Assembly: GCA_964017155.1 (NCBI GenBank)
Contig: OZ024857.1
Span: 34,121,042-34,185,041 of the forward strand
Length of the DNA stretch: 64,000 nt
Reading direction: 5' to 3'
From: Oasisia sp. SBJ-2009
Taxonomy: Eukaryota; Annelida; Polychaeta; Sabellida; Siboglinidae
Numbering within the stretch: position 1 is the first letter of the stretch; each line of letters begins with the position of its first letter. Below, piece after piece: positions 42,001 through 57,300 of this stretch. The notes below the pieces were generated by a model. It had not been told where the DNA came from, searched no databases, and saw nothing but the letters and a program-made list of their open reading frames with translations. The position numbers and the translations under genes are program-made.

Positions 42001-45000
42001 CCACATCACCCAACCTCCCTACTTCGCCCAACCTCCCCACTCCACCCAACCTCCGCACTCCACCCAAAGTTCGCACTCAACCCAACCTCCACACTTCACC
42101 CAACCTCCCAACTCCACCCAACCTCCCCACTTCACCAAATCTCCGCATTCCAACCAACCAATCTCCCCACTCCACCCAACCTCCTCACTCCACCCAACCT
42201 CCCCAGAGCACCCAACCTCCCCAGAGCACCCAACCTCCCCACTCCACCGAACCTCCCCACTCCACACAACCTCCCCTCTCCACCCAACCTCCCCACTTAA
42301 CCCAACCTCCCCACTCCACGCAACCTCCCCACCCCGCCCAAACTCCCCTCTCCACCCAACCTCCCCACTTCACCCAACCTCCCCACTTCACCCAACCTCC
42401 GCACTCCACACAACTTCCCCACTTCACACAACCTCCCCACTCAACCCAACCTCCCCACTCCACCCAACCTCCCCAAATCACCCAACGTCCCCACTCCACT
42501 CAAATTCCCCATTCCACCCATCCTCCTCACTCCACCCAACATCCCCACTCCACCCAACCTCCCCACTCCACCCAACCTCCCCACATCACCCAACCTCCCC
42601 ACTTCACCAAACCTCCGCATTCCAACCAACCTCCGCACGCCACCCAACCTCCGCACTCGAACCAACTTCCGCACTCCACCAAACCTCCGCACTCCACCCA
42701 ACTTCCGCACTCCACCCAACTTCCGCACTCCACCCAACCTCCGCACTCCACCCAAAGTTCGCACTCAACCCAACCTCCACACTTCACCCAACCTCCCAAC
42801 TCCACCCAACCTCCCCACTTCACCAAACCTCCGCACTCGAACCAACTTCCGCACTCCACCCAACTTTCGCACTCCACCCAACTTCCGCACTCCACCCAAC
42901 TTCCGCACTCCACCCAACTTCCGCCCTCCATCCAACCTCCGCACTCCACCCAACCTCCGCACTCCACACAACTTCCGCACTCCACCCAACCTCCCCACTC
43001 CACCCAACTTCCCCACTTCACCCAACCTCCCCACTCCACCCAACCTCCTCACTCCACCCAACCTCCCCACTTCACCCAACATCCCCAGAGCACCCAACCT
43101 CCCCACACCACGCAACCTCCCCACTCCACCCAACCTCCCCACCCCGGCCAAACTCCCCTCTCCATCCAACCTCCCCACTTCACCCAACCTCCCCACATCA
43201 CCGAAACTCCCCACTCTCCCCACTTCACCCAACCTCCCCACTCCACCCAACCTCCCCACTTCACCCAACCTTCGCACTTCATCCAACCTCCGCACTCCAC
43301 CCAACCTCCGCACTCCACCCAACTTCCGCACTCCACCCAACTTCCGCACTCCACCCAACCTCCGCACTCCACACAACTTCCCCACTTCATACAACCTCCC
43401 CACTCAACCCAACCTCCCCACTTCACCCAACATCCCCACTTCACCCAACCTCCCCACATCACCCAACCTCCCCACTCCACCCAACCTCCCCAAATCACCC
43501 AACCTCCCCACTCCACTCAATCTCCCCACTCCACCCAACCTCCTCACTCCACCCAACCTCCCCACTTCACCCAACCTCCCCAGAGCACCCAACCTCCCCA
43601 CGCCACCGAACCTCCCCACTCCACCCAACCTCCCCTCTCCACCCAACCTCCCCACTTAACCCAACCTCCCCACTCCACGCAACCTCCCCACCCCGCCCAA
43701 ACTCCCCTCTCCACCCAACCTCCCCACTTCACCCAACCTCCCCACTTCACCCAACCTCCCCACTCCACCCAACCTCCTCACTCCACCCAACCTCCCCACT
43801 TCACCCAACATCCCCACTCCACCCAACCTCCCCACCCCGCCCAAACTCCCCTCTCCACCCAACCTCCCCACTTCACCCAACCTCCCCACATCACCGAAAC
43901 TCCCCACTCTCCCCACTTCACCCAACCTCCCCACTCCACCCAACCTCCCCACTTCACCCAACATCCCCACTTCACCCAACCTCCCCACATCACCCAACCT
44001 CCCCACCCCGCCCAAACTCCCCTCTCCACCCAACCTCCCCACTTCACCCAACCTCCCCACATCACCGAAACTCCCCACTCTCCCCACTTCACCCAACCTC
44101 CCCACTCCTCCCAACCTCCCCTCTCCACCCAACCTCCCCACTTAACCCAACTTCCCCACTCCACGCAACCTCCCCGCCCCGCCCAAACTCCCCTCTCCAC
44201 CCAACCTCCCCACTTCACCCAACCTCCCCACTTCACCCAACCTCCGCACTCCACACAACTTCCCCACTTCACACAACCTCCCCACTCAACCCAACCTCCC
44301 CACTTCACCCAACCTCCCCATTTCACCCAACCTCCCCACATCACCCAACCTCCCCACTACACCCAACCTCCCCAAATCACCCAACGTCCCCACTCCACTC
44401 AAATTCCCCATTCCACCCATCCTCCTCACTCCACCCAACCTCCCCACTCCACCCAACCTCCCCACTCCACCCAACCTCCCAACTCCACCCAACCTCCCCA
44501 CTTCACCAAACCTCCGCATTCCAACCAACCTCCGCACGCCACCCAACCTCCGCACTCGAACCAACTTCCGCACTCCACCCAATCTCCGCACTCCACCCAA
44601 CTTCCGCACTCCATCCAACTTCCGCACTCCACCCAACTTCCGCACTCCAATCCAACCTCCGCACTCCACCCAACCTCCGTACTCCACCCAACCTCCGCCC
44701 TCCACCAAACCTCCCCACTCCACCCAACTTCCCCACTTCACCCAACCTCCCCACTCCACCCAACCTCCTCACTCCACCCAACCTCCCCACTCCACCCAAC
44801 ATCCCCAGAGCACCCAACCTCCTCACTCCACGCAACCTCCCCACTTCACCCAACCTCCCCACTTCACCCAACCTCCCCACTCCACCCAACCTCCCCACTC
44901 CACCCAACCTCCCCACCCCGCCCAAACCCCCCTCTCCACCCAACCTCCCCACTACACCCAACCTCCCCACTTCACCCAACCTCCTCACTCCACCCAATCT

Positions 45001-48000
45001 CCCCACTTCACCCAACCTCCCCACTTCACCCAACCTCCGCACTCCACCCAACTTACGCACTCCACCCAACCTCCCCGCTTCACCCAACCTCCCCACTCCA
45101 CCCAACTTCGCCACTTCACCCAAACTCCCCACTCCACCCAACCTCCTCACTCCACCCAACCTCCCCACTTCACCCAACACCCCAGAGCACCCAACCTCCC
45201 CACTCCACGCAACCTCCCCACTCCACCCAACCTCCCCACTCCACCCAACCTCCGCCCTCCACCCAACCTCCCCACTCCACCCAACCTCCCCACTCCACTC
45301 AAATTCCCCATTCCACCCATCCTCCTCACTCCACCCAACCTCCCCACTCCACCCAACCTCCCCACTCCACCCAACCTCCCCACATCACCCAACCTCCCTA
45401 CTTCGCCCAACCTCCCCACTCCACCCAACCTCCGCACTCCACCCAAAGTTCGCACTCAACCCAACCTCCACACTTCACCCAACCTCCCAACTCCACCCAA
45501 CCTCCCCACTTCACCAAACCTCCGCATTCCAACCAACCTCCGCACGCCACCCAACCTCCGCACTCGAACCAACTTCCGCACTCCACCCAACCTCCGCACT
45601 CCACCCAACTTCCGCACTCCACCCAACTTCCGCACTCCACCCAACTTCCGCACTCCATCCAACCTCCGCAATCCACCCAACCTCCGCACTCCACACAACT
45701 TCCGCACTCCACCCAACCTCCCCACTCCACCCAACCTCCCCACTTCACCAAACCTCCGCATTCTAACCAACCTCCGCACGCCACTCAACCTCCGCACTCG
45801 AACCAACTTCCGCACTCCACCCAACCTCCGCACTCCACCCAACTTCGGCACTCCACCCAACTTCCGCACTCCACCCAACTTCCGCACTCCATCCAACCTC
45901 CGCACTCCACCCATCCTCCGCACTCAACACAACTTCCGCACTCCACCCAACCTCCCCACTCCACCCAACCTCCCCACTTCACCGAACCTCCCCTCACCAC
46001 CCAACCTCCGCACTCCACGCAACCTCCCCACTTCATACAACCTCCTCACTCAACCCAACCTCCCCACTTCACCCAACACCCCCACTTCACCCAACCTCCC
46101 CACATCACCCAACCTCCCCACACCACCCAACCTCCCCAAATCACCCAACCTCCCCACTCCACTCAATCTCCCCACTCCACCCAACCTCCTCACTCAACCC
46201 AACCTCCCCACTTCACCCAACCTCCCCAGAGCACCCAACCTCCCCACTCCACCGAACCTCCCCACTCCACCCAACCTCCTCACTCCACCCAACCTCCCCA
46301 CTTCAGCCAACCTCCCCAGAGCACCCAACCTCCCCACTCCACCCAACCTCCTCACTCCACCCAACCTCCCCACTCCACCCAACATCCCCAGAGCACCCAA
46401 CCTCCCCACTCCACGCAACCTCCCCACCTCACCCAACCTCCCCACTCCACCCAACCTCCCCACCCCACCCAAACTCCCCTCTCCACCCAACCTCCCCACT
46501 ACACCCAACCTCCCCACTTCACACAACCTCCTCACTCCACCCAATCTCCCCACTTCACCCAACCTCCCTACTTCACCCAACCTCCGCACTCCACCCAACT
46601 TACGCACTCCACCCAACCTCCCCGCTTCACCCAACCTCCCCACTCCACACAACTTCCCCACTTCACACAACCTCCCCACTCAACCCAACCTCCCCACTTC
46701 ACCCAACCTCCCCATTTCACCCAACCTCCCCACATCACCCAACCTCCCCACTCCACCCAACCTCCCCAAATCACCCAACGTCCCCATTCCACTCAAATTC
46801 CCCTTTCCACCCATCCTCCTCACTCCACCCAACCTCCCCACTCCACCCAACCTCCCCACTCCACCCAACCTCCCCACATCACCCAACCTCCCTACTTCGC
46901 CCAACCTCCCCACTCCACCCAACCTCCGCACTCCACCCAAAGTTCGCACTCAACCCAACCTCCACACTTCACCCAACCTCCCAACTCCACCCAACCTCCC
47001 CACTTCACCAAACCTCCGCATTCCAACCAACCAATCTCCCCACTCCACCCAACCTCCTCACTCCACCCAACCTCCCCACTTCACCCAACCTCCCCAGAGC
47101 ACCCAACCTCCCCACTCCACCGAACCTCCCCACTCCACACAACCTCCCCTCTCCACCCAACCTCCCCACTTAACCCAACCTCCCCACTCCACGCAACCTC
47201 CCCACCCCGCCCAAACTCCCCTCTCCACCCAACCTCCCCACTTCACCCAACCTCCCCACTTCACCCAACCTCCGCACTCCACACAACTTCCCCACTTCAC
47301 ACAACCTCCCCACTCAACCCAACCTCCCCACTCCACCCAACCTCCCCAAATCACCCAACGTCCCCACTCCACTCAAATTCCCCATTCCACCCATCCTCGT
47401 CACTCCACCCAACCTCCCCACTCCACCCAACCTCCCCACTCCACCCAACCTCCCCACATCACCCAACCTCCCTACTTCGCCCAACCTCCCCACTCCACCC
47501 AACCTCCGCACTCCACCCAAAGTTCGCACTCAACCCAACCTCCACACTTCACCCAACCTCCCAACTCCACCCAACCTCCCCACTTCACCAAACCTCCGCA
47601 CTCGAACCAACTTCCGCACTCCACCCAACCTTCGCACTCCACCCAACTTCCGCACTCCACCCAACTTCCGCACTCCACCCAACTTCCGCACTCCATCCAA
47701 CCTCCGCACTCCACCCAACCTCCGCACTCCACACAACTTCCGCACTCCACCCAACCTCCCCACTCCACCCAACTTCCCCACTTCACCCAACCTCCCCACT
47801 CCACCCAACCTCCTCACTCCACCCAACCTCCCCACTTCACCCAACATCCCCAGAGCACCCAACCTCCCCACACCACGCAACCTCCCCACTCCACCCAACC
47901 TCCCCACCCCGGCCAAACTCCCCTCTCCATCCAACCTCCCCACTTCACCCAACCTCCCCACATCACCGAAACTCCCCACTCTCCCCACTTCACCCAACCT

Positions 48001-48319
48001 CCCCACTCCACCCAACCTCCCCACTTCACCCAACCTTCGCACTTCATCCAACCTCCGCACTCCACCCAACCTCCGCACTCCACCCAACTTCCGCACTCCA
48101 CACAACTTCCCCACTCCACCCAACCTCCCCACATCACCCAACCTCCCTACTTCGCCCAACCTCCCCACTCCACCCAACCTCCGCACTCCACCCAAAGTTC
48201 GCACTCAACCCAACCTCCACACTTCACCCAACCTCCCAACTCCACCCAACCTCCCCACTTCACCAAACCTCCGCATTCCAACCAACCAATCTCCCCACTC
48301 CACCCAACCTCCTCACTCC
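33012..48319. repeat. Higher-order repeat copy 3, 15,308-bp long form
   Basis: This is the near-identical third head-to-tail copy. It carries the doubled 1,339-bp block (35143-37820), the TCTAACC variant (39449) and a private T at 41792. The alignment to the start of copy 3 itself, shifted by 15,308, runs a little past the unit end and breaks at about 48352, where CCCCATTTCA is replaced by CCCCAGAGCA. The array then switches to the 6,056-bp arrangement. The high identity to copy 2 implies very recent duplication or homogenisation, unless it is an assembly product. Confidence 0.94.
35143..37820. repeat. Tandem 1,339-bp duplication inside HOR copy 3
   Basis: The two units, 35143-36481 and 36482-37820, sit exactly 15,308 bp after those of copy 2 and have the same junction. 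The duplication therefore happened before the 15-kb unit itself was copied, or was spread by conversion. Confidence 0.93.
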
Positions 48320-51300
48320 ACCCAACCTCCCCACTTCACCCAACCTCCCCAGAGCACCCAACCTCCCCACTCCACCGAACCTCCCCACTCCACACAACCT
48401 CCCCTCTCCACCCAACCTCCCCACTTAACCCAACCTCCCCACTCCACGCAACCTCCCCACCCCGCCCAAACTCCCCTCTCCACCCAACCTCCCCACTTCA
48501 CCCAACCTCCCCACTTCACCCAACCTCCGCACTCCACACAACTTCCCCACTTCACACAACCTCCCCACTCAACCCAACCTCCCCACTGCACCCAACCTCC
48601 CCAAATCACCCAACGTCCCCACTCCACTCAAATTCCCCATTCCACCCATCCTCCTCACTCCACCCAACCTCCCCACTCCACCCAACCTCCCCACTCCACC
48701 CAACCTCCCCACATCACCCAACCTCCCTACTTCGCCCAACCTCCCCACTCCACCCAACCTCCGCACTCCACCCAAAGTTCGCACTCAACCCAACCTCCAC
48801 ACTTCACCCAACCTCCCAACTCCACCCAACCTCCCCACTTCACCAAACCTCCGCACTCGAACCAACTTCCGCACTCCACCCAACCTTCGCACTCCACCCA
48901 ACTTCCGCACTCCACCCAACTTCCGCACTCCACCCAACTTCCGCACTCCATCCAACCTCCGCACTCCACCCAACCTCCGCACTCCACACAACTTCCGCAC
49001 TCCACCCAACCTCCCCAATCCACCCAACTTCCCCACTTCACCCAACCTCCCCACTCCACCCAACCTCCTCACTCCACCCAACCTCCCCACTTCACCCAAC
49101 ATCCCCAGAGCACCCAACCTCCCCACACCACGCAACCTCCCCACTCCACCCAACCTCCCCACCCCGGCCAAACTCCCGTCTCCATCCAACCTCCCCACTT
49201 CACCCAACCTCCCCACATCACCGAAACTCCCCACTCTCCCCACTTCACCCAACCTCCCCACTCCACCCAACCTCCCCACTTCACCCAACCTTCGCACTTC
49301 ATCCAACCTCCGCACTCCACCCAACCTCCGCACTCCACCCAACTTCCGCACTCCACCCAACTTCCGCACTCCACCCAACCTCCGCACTCCACACAACTTC
49401 CCCACTTCATACAACCTCCCCACTCAACCCAACCTCCCCACTTCACCCAACATCCCCACTTCACCCAACCTCCCCACATCACCCAACCTCCCCACTCCAC
49501 CCAACCTCCCCAAATCACCCAACCTCCCCACTCCACTCAATCTCCCCACTCCACCCAACCTCCTCACTCCACCCAACCTCCCCACTTCACCCAACCTCCC
49601 CAGAGCACCCAACCTCCCCACTCCACCGAACCTCCCCACTCCACCCACCCGCCCCTCTCCACCCAACCTCCCCACTTAACCCAAACTCCCCTCTCCACCC
49701 AACCTCCCCACTTCACCCAACCTCCCCACTTCACCCAACCTCCGCACTCCACACAACTTCCGCACTCCACCCAACCTCCCCACTCCACCCAACTTCCCCA
49801 CTTCACCCAACCTCCCCACTCCACCCAACCTCCTCACTCCACCCAACCTCCCCACTTCACCCAACATCCCCACTCCACCCAACCTCCCCACCCCGCCCAA
49901 ACTCCCCTCTCCACCCAACCTCCCCACTTCACCCAACCTCCCCACATCACCGAAACTCCCCACTCTCCCCACTTCACCCAACCTCCCCACTCCACCCAAC
50001 CTCCCCACTTCACCCAACATCCCCACTTCACCCAACCTCCCCACATCACCCAACCTCCCCACCCCGCCCAAACTCCCCTCTCCACCCAACCTCCCCACTT
50101 CACCCAACCTCCCCACATCACCGAAACTCCCCACTCTCCCCACTTCACCCAACCTCCCCACTCCTCCCAACCTCCCCTCTCCACCCAACCTCCCCACTTA
50201 ACCCAACTTCCCCACTCCACGCAACCTCCCCGCCCCGCCCAAACTCCCCTCTCCACCCAACCTCCCCACTTCACCCAACCTCCCCACTTCACCCAACCTC
50301 CGCACTCCACACAACTTCCCCACTTCACACAACCTCCCCACTCAACCCAACCTCCCCACTTCACCCAACCTCCCCATTTCACCCAACCTCCCCACATCAC
50401 CCAACCTCCCCACTACACCCAACCTCCCCAAATCACCCAACGTCCCCACTCCACTCAAATTCCCCATTCCACCCATCCTCCTCACTCCACCCAACCTCCC
50501 CACTCCACCCAACCTCCCCACTCCACCCAACCTCCCAACTCCACCCAACCTCCCCACTTCACCAAACCTCCGCATTCCAACCAACCTCCGCACGCCACCC
50601 AACCTCCGCACTCGAACCAACTTCCGCACTCCACCCAATCTACGCACTCCACCCAACTTCCGCACTCCATCCAACTTCCGCACTCCACCCAACTTCCGCA
50701 CTCCAATCCAACCTCCGCACTCCACCCAACCTCCGTCCTCCACCCAACCTCCGCCCTCCACCAAACCTCCCCACTCCACCCAACTTCCCCACTTCACCCA
50801 ACCTCCCCACTCCACCCAACCTCCTCACTCCACCCAACCTCCCCACTCCACCCAACATCCCCAGAGCACCCAACCTCCTCACTCCACGCAACCTCCCCAC
50901 TTCACCCAACCTCCCCACTTCACCCAACCTCCCCACTCCACCCAACCTCCCCACTCCACCCAACCTCCCCACCCCGCCCAAACCCCCCTCTCCACCCAAC
51001 CTCCCCACTACACCCAACCTCCCCACTTCACCCAACCTCCTCACTCCACCCAATCTCCCCACTTCACCCAACCTCCCCACTTCACCCAACCTCCGCACTC
51101 CACCCAACTTACGCACTCCACCCAACCTCCCCGCTTCACCCAACCTCCCCACTCCACCCAACTTCGCCACTTCACCCAAACTCCCCACTCCACCCAACCT
51201 CCTCACTCCACCCAACCTCCCCACTTCACCCAACACCCCAGAGCACCCAACCTCCCCACTCCACGCAACCTCCCCACTCCACCCAACCTCCCCACTCCAC

Positions 51301-54300
51301 CCAACCTCCGCCCTCCACCCAACCTCCCCACTCCACCCAACCTCCCCACTCCACTCAAATTCCCCATTCCACCCTTCCTCCTCACTCCACCCAACCTCCC
51401 CACTCCACCCAACCTCCCCACTCCACCCAACCTCCCCACATCACCCAACCTCCCTACTTCGCCCAACCTCCCCACTCCACCCAACCTCCGCTCTCCACCC
51501 AAAGTTCGCACTCAACCCAACCTCCACACTTCACCCAACCTCCCAACTCCACCCAACCTCCCCACTTCACCAAACCTCCGCATTCCAACCAACCTCCGCA
51601 CGCCACCCAACCTCCGCACTCGAACCAACTTCCGCACTCCACCCAACCTCCGCACTCCACCCAACTTCCGCACTCCACCCAACTTCCGCACTCCACCCAA
51701 CTTCCGCACTCCATCCAACCTCCGCAATCCACCCAACCTCCGCACTCCACACAACTTCCGCACTCCACCCAACCTCCCCACTCCACCCAACCTCCCCACT
51801 TCACCAAACCTCCGCATTCTAACCAACCTCCGCACGCCACTCAACCTCCGCACTCGAACCAACTTCCGCACTCCACCCAACCTCCGCACTCCACCCAACT
51901 TCGGCACTCCACCCAACTTCCGCACTCCACCCAACTTCCGCACTCCATCCAACCTCCGCACTCCACCCATCCTCCGCACTCAACACAACTTCCGCACTCC
52001 ACCCAACCTCCCCACTCCACCCAACCTCCCCACTTCACCGAACCTCCCCTCACCACCCAACCTCCGCACTCCACGCAACCTCCCCACTTCATACAACCTC
52101 CTCACTCAACCCAACCTCCCCACTTCACCCAACACCCCCACTTCACCCAACCTCCCCACATCACCCAACCTCCCCACACCACCCAACCTCCCCAAATCAC
52201 CCAACCTCCCCACTCCACTCAATCTCCCCACTCCACCCAACCTCCTCACTCCACCCAACCTCCCCACTTCACCCAACCTCCCCAGAGCACCCAACCTCCC
52301 CACTCCACCGAACCTCCCCACTCCACCCAACCTCCTCACTCCACCCAACCTCCCCACTTCAGCCAACCTCCCCAGAGCACCCAACCTCCCCACTCCACCC
52401 AACCTCCTCACTCCACCCAACCTCCCCACTCCACCCAACATCCCCAGAGCACCCAACCTCCCCACTCCACGCAACCTCCCCACCTCACCCAACCTCCCCA
52501 CTCCACCCAACCTCCCCACCCCACCCAAACTCCCCTCTCCACCCAACCTCCCCACTACACCCAACCTCCCCACTTCACACAACCTCCTCACTCCACCCAA
52601 TCTCCCCACTTCACCCAACCTCCCTACTTCACCCAACCTCCGCACTCCACCCAACTTACGCACTCCACCCAACCTCCCCGCTTCACCCAACCTCCCCACT
52701 CCACACAACTTCCCCACTTCACACAACCTCCCCACTCAACCCAACCTCCCCACTTCACCCAACCTCCCCATTTCACCCAACCTCCCCACATCACCCAACC
52801 TCCCCACTCCACCCAACCTCCCCAAATCACCCAACGTCCCCATTCCACTCAAATTCCCCTTTCCACCCATCCTCCTCACTCCACCCAACCTCCCCACTCC
52901 ACCCAACCTCCCCACTCCACCCAACCTCCCCACATCACCCAACCTCCCTACTTCGCCCAACCTCCCCACTCCACCCAACCTCCGCACTCCACCCAAAGTT
53001 CGCACTCAACCCAACCTCCACACTTCACCCAACCTCCCAACTCCACCCAACCTCCCCACTTCACCAAACCTCCGCATTCCAACCAACCAATCTCCCCACT
53101 CCACCCAACCTCCTCACTCCACCCAACCTCCCCACTTCACCCAACCTCCCCAGAGCACCCAACCTCCCCACTCCACCGAACCTCCCCACTCCACACAACC
53201 TCCCCTCTCCACCCAACCTCCCCACTTAACCCAACCTCCCCACTCCACGCAACCTCCCCACCCCGCCCAAACTCCCCTCTCCACCCAACCTCCCCACTTC
53301 ACCCAACCTCCCCACTTCACCCAACCTCCGCACTCCACACAACTTCCCCACTTCACACAACCTCCCCACTCAACCCAACCTCCCCACTCCACCCAACCTC
53401 CCCAAATCACCCAACGTCCCCACTCCACTCAAATTCCCCATTCCACCCATCCTCCTCACTCCACCCAACCTCCCCACTCCACCCAACCTCCCCACTCCAC
53501 CCAACCTCCCCACATCACCCAACCTCCCTACTTCGCCCAACCTCCCCACTCCACCCAACCTCCGCACTCCACCCAAAGTTCGCACTCAACCCAACCTCCA
53601 CACTTCACCCAACCTCCCAACTCCACCCAACCTCCCCACTTCACCAAACCTCCGCACTCGAACCAACTTCCGCACTCCACCCAACCTTCGCACTCCACCC
53701 AACTTCCGCACTCCACCCAACTTCCGCACTCCACCCAACTTCCGCACTCCATCCAACCTCCGCACTCCACCCAACCTCCGCACTCCACACAACTTCCGCA
53801 CTCCACCCAACCTCCCCACTCCACCCAACTTCCCCACTTCACCCAACCTCCCCACTCCACCCAACCTCCTCACTCCACCCAACCTCCCCACTTCACCCAA
53901 CATCCCCAGAGCACCCAACCTCCCCACACCACGCAACCTCCCCACTCCACCCAACCTCCCCACCCCGGCCAAACTCCCCTCTCCATCCAACCTCCCCACT
54001 TCACCCAAACTCCCCACATCACCGAAACTCCCCACTCTCCCCACTTCACCCAACCTCCCCACTCCACCCAACCTCCCCACTTCACCCAACCTTCGCACTT
54101 CATCCAACCTCCGCACTCCACCCAACCTCCGCACTCCACCCAACTTCCGCACTCCACACAACTTCCCCACTCCACCCAACCTCCCCACATCACCCAACCT
54201 CCCTACTTCGCCCAACCTCCCCACTCCACCCAACCTCCGCACTCCACCCAAAGTTCGCACTCAACCCAACCTCCACACTTCACCCAACCTCCCAACTCCA

Positions 54301-54375
54301 CCCAACCTCCCCACTTCACCAAACCTCCGCATTCCAACCAACCAATCTCCCCACTCCACCCAACCTCCTCACTCC
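48320..54375. repeat. 6,056-bp rearranged partial HOR, unit A
   Basis: Past copy 3 the monomer order jumps back. 48284-49060 resembles 10285-11060. 49070-49680 follows copy 1 at +36,636, and 49834-54340 follows it at +36,672 (phases 12.4-17.7 kb). The 36-bp difference is two monomers, missing here near 49683 compared with unit B; the order of phases shows that about 1.4 kb of the HOR was skipped. The AACCAATCT junctions at 53085 and 54340 match 16413 and 17668. The unit is repeated at +6,056 by unit B. Confidence 0.88.
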
Positions 54376-57300
54376 ACCCAACCTCCCCACTTCACCCAAC
54401 CTCCCCAGAGCACCCAACCTCCCCACTCCACCGAACCTCCCCACTCCACACAACCTCCCCTCTCCACCCAACCTCCCCACTTAACCCAACCTCCCCACTC
54501 CACGCAACCTCCCCACCCCGCCCAAACTCCCCTCTCCACCCAACCTCCCCACTTCACCCAACCTCCCCACTTCACCCAACCTCCGCACTCCACACAACTT
54601 CCCCACTTCACACAACCTCCCCACTCAACCCAACCTCCCCACTCCACCCAACCTCCCCAAATCACCCAACGTCCCCACTCCACTCAAATTCCCCATTCCA
54701 CCCATCCTCCTCACTCCACCCAACCTCCCCACTCCACCCAACCTCCCCACTCCACCCAACCTCCCCACATCACCCAACCTCCCTACTTCGCCCAACCTCC
54801 CCACTCCACCCAACCTCCGCACTCCACCCAAAGTTCGCACTCAACCCAACCTCCACACTTCACCCAACCTCCCAACTCCACCCAACCTCCCCACTTCACC
54901 AAACCTCCGCACTCGAACCAACTTCCGCACTCCACCCAACCTTCGCACTCCACCCAACTTCCGCACTCCACCCAACTTCCGCACTCCACCCAACTTCCGC
55001 ACTCCATCCAACCTCCGCACTCCACCCAACCTCCGCACTCCACACAACTTCCGCACTCCACCCAACCTCCCCAATCCACCCAACTTCCCCACTTCACCCA
55101 ACCTCCCCACTCCACCCAACCTCCTCACTCCACCCAACCTCCCCACTTCACCCAACATCCCCAGAGCACCCAACCTCCCCACACCACGCAACCTCCCCAC
55201 TCCACCCAACCTCCCCACCCCGGCCAAACTCCCGTCTCCATCCAACCTCCCCACTTCACCCAACCTCCCCACATCACCGAAACTCCCCACTCTCCCCACT
55301 TCACCCAACCTCCCCACTCCACCCAACCTCCCCACTTCACCCAACCTTCGCACTTCATCCAACCTCCGCACTCCACCCAACCTCCGCACTCCACCCAACT
55401 TCCGCACTCCACCCAACTTCCGCACTCCACCCAACCTCCGCACTCCACACAACTTCCCCACTTCATACAACCTCCCCACTCAACCCAACCTCCCCACTTC
55501 ACCCAACATCCCCACTTCACCCAACCTCCCCACATCACCCAACCTCCCCACTCCACCCAACCTCCCCAAATCACCCAACCTCCCCACTCCACTCAATCTC
55601 CCCACTCCACCCAACCTCCTCACTCCACCCAACCTCCCCACTTCACCCAACCTCCCCAGAGCACCCAACCTCCCCACTCCACCGAACCTCCCCACTCCAC
55701 CCACCCTCCCCTCTCCACCCAACCTCCCCACTTAACCCAACCTCCCCACTCCACGCAACCTCCCCACCCCGCCCAAACTCCCCTCTCCACCCAACCTCCC
55801 CACTTCACCCAACCTCCCCACTTCACCCAACCTCCGCACTCCACACAACTTCCGCACTCCACCCAACCTCCCCACTCCACCCAACTTCCCCACTTCACCC
55901 AACCTCCCCACTCCACCCAACCTCCTCACTCCACCCAACCTCCCCACTTCACCCAACATCCCCACTCCACCCAACCTCCCCACCCCGCCCAAACTCCCCT
56001 CTCCACCCAACCTCCCCACTTCACCCAACCTCCCCACATCACCGAAACTCCCCACTCTCCCCACTTCACCCAACCTCCCCACTCCACCCAACCTCCCCAC
56101 TTCACCCAACATCCCCACTTCACCCAACCTCCCCACATCACCCAACCTCCCCACCCCGCCCAAACTCCCCTCTCCACCCAACCTCCCCACTTCACCCAAC
56201 CTCCCCACATCACCGAAACTCCCCACTCTCCCCACTTCACCCAACCTCCCCACTCCTCCCAACCTCCCCTCTCCACCCAACCTCCCCACTTAACCCAACT
56301 TCCCCACTCCACGCAACCTCCCCACCCCGCCCAAACTCCCCTCTCCACCCAACCTCCCCACTTCACCCAACCTCCCCACTTCACCCAACCTCCGCACTCC
56401 ACACAACTTCCCCACTTCACACAACCTCCCCACTCCACCCAACCTCCCCACTTCACCCAACCTCCCCATTTCACCCAACCTCCCCACATCACCCAACCTC
56501 CCCACTACACCCAACCTCCCCAAATCACCCAACGTCCCCACTCCACTCAAATTCCCCATTCCACCCATCCTCCTCACTCCACCCAACCTCCCCACTCCAC
56601 CCAACCTCCCCACTCCACCCAACCTCCCAACTCCACCCAACCTCCCCACTTCACCAAACCTCCGCATTCCAACCAACCTCCGCACGCCACCCAACCTCCG
56701 CACTCGAACCAACTTCCGCACTCCACCCAACCTCCGCACTCCACCCAACTTCCGCACTCCACCCAACTTCCGCACTCCACCCAACCTCCGCACTCCACCC
56801 AAAGTTCGCACTCAACCCAACCTCCACACTTCACCCAACCTCCCAACTCCACCCAACCTCCCCACTTCACCAAACCTCCGCACTCGAACCAACTTCCGCA
56901 CTCCACCCAACCTTCGCACTCCACCCAACTTCCGCACTCCACCCAACTTCCGCACTCCACCCAACTTCCGCACTCCATCCAACCTCCGCACTCCACCCAA
57001 CCTCCGCACTCCACACAACTTCCGCACTCCACCCAACCTCCCCACTCCACCCAACTTCCCCACTTCACCCAACCTCCCCACTCCACCCAACCTCCTCACT
57101 CCACCCAACCTCCCCACTTCACCCAACATCCCCAGAGCACCCAACCTCCCCACACCACGCAACCTCCCCACTCCACCCAACCTCCCCACCCCGGCCAAAC
57201 TCCCCTCTCCATCCAACCTCCCCACTTCACCCAACCTCCCCACATCACCGAAACTCCCCACTCTCCCCACTTCACCCAACCTCCCAACTCCACCCAACCT

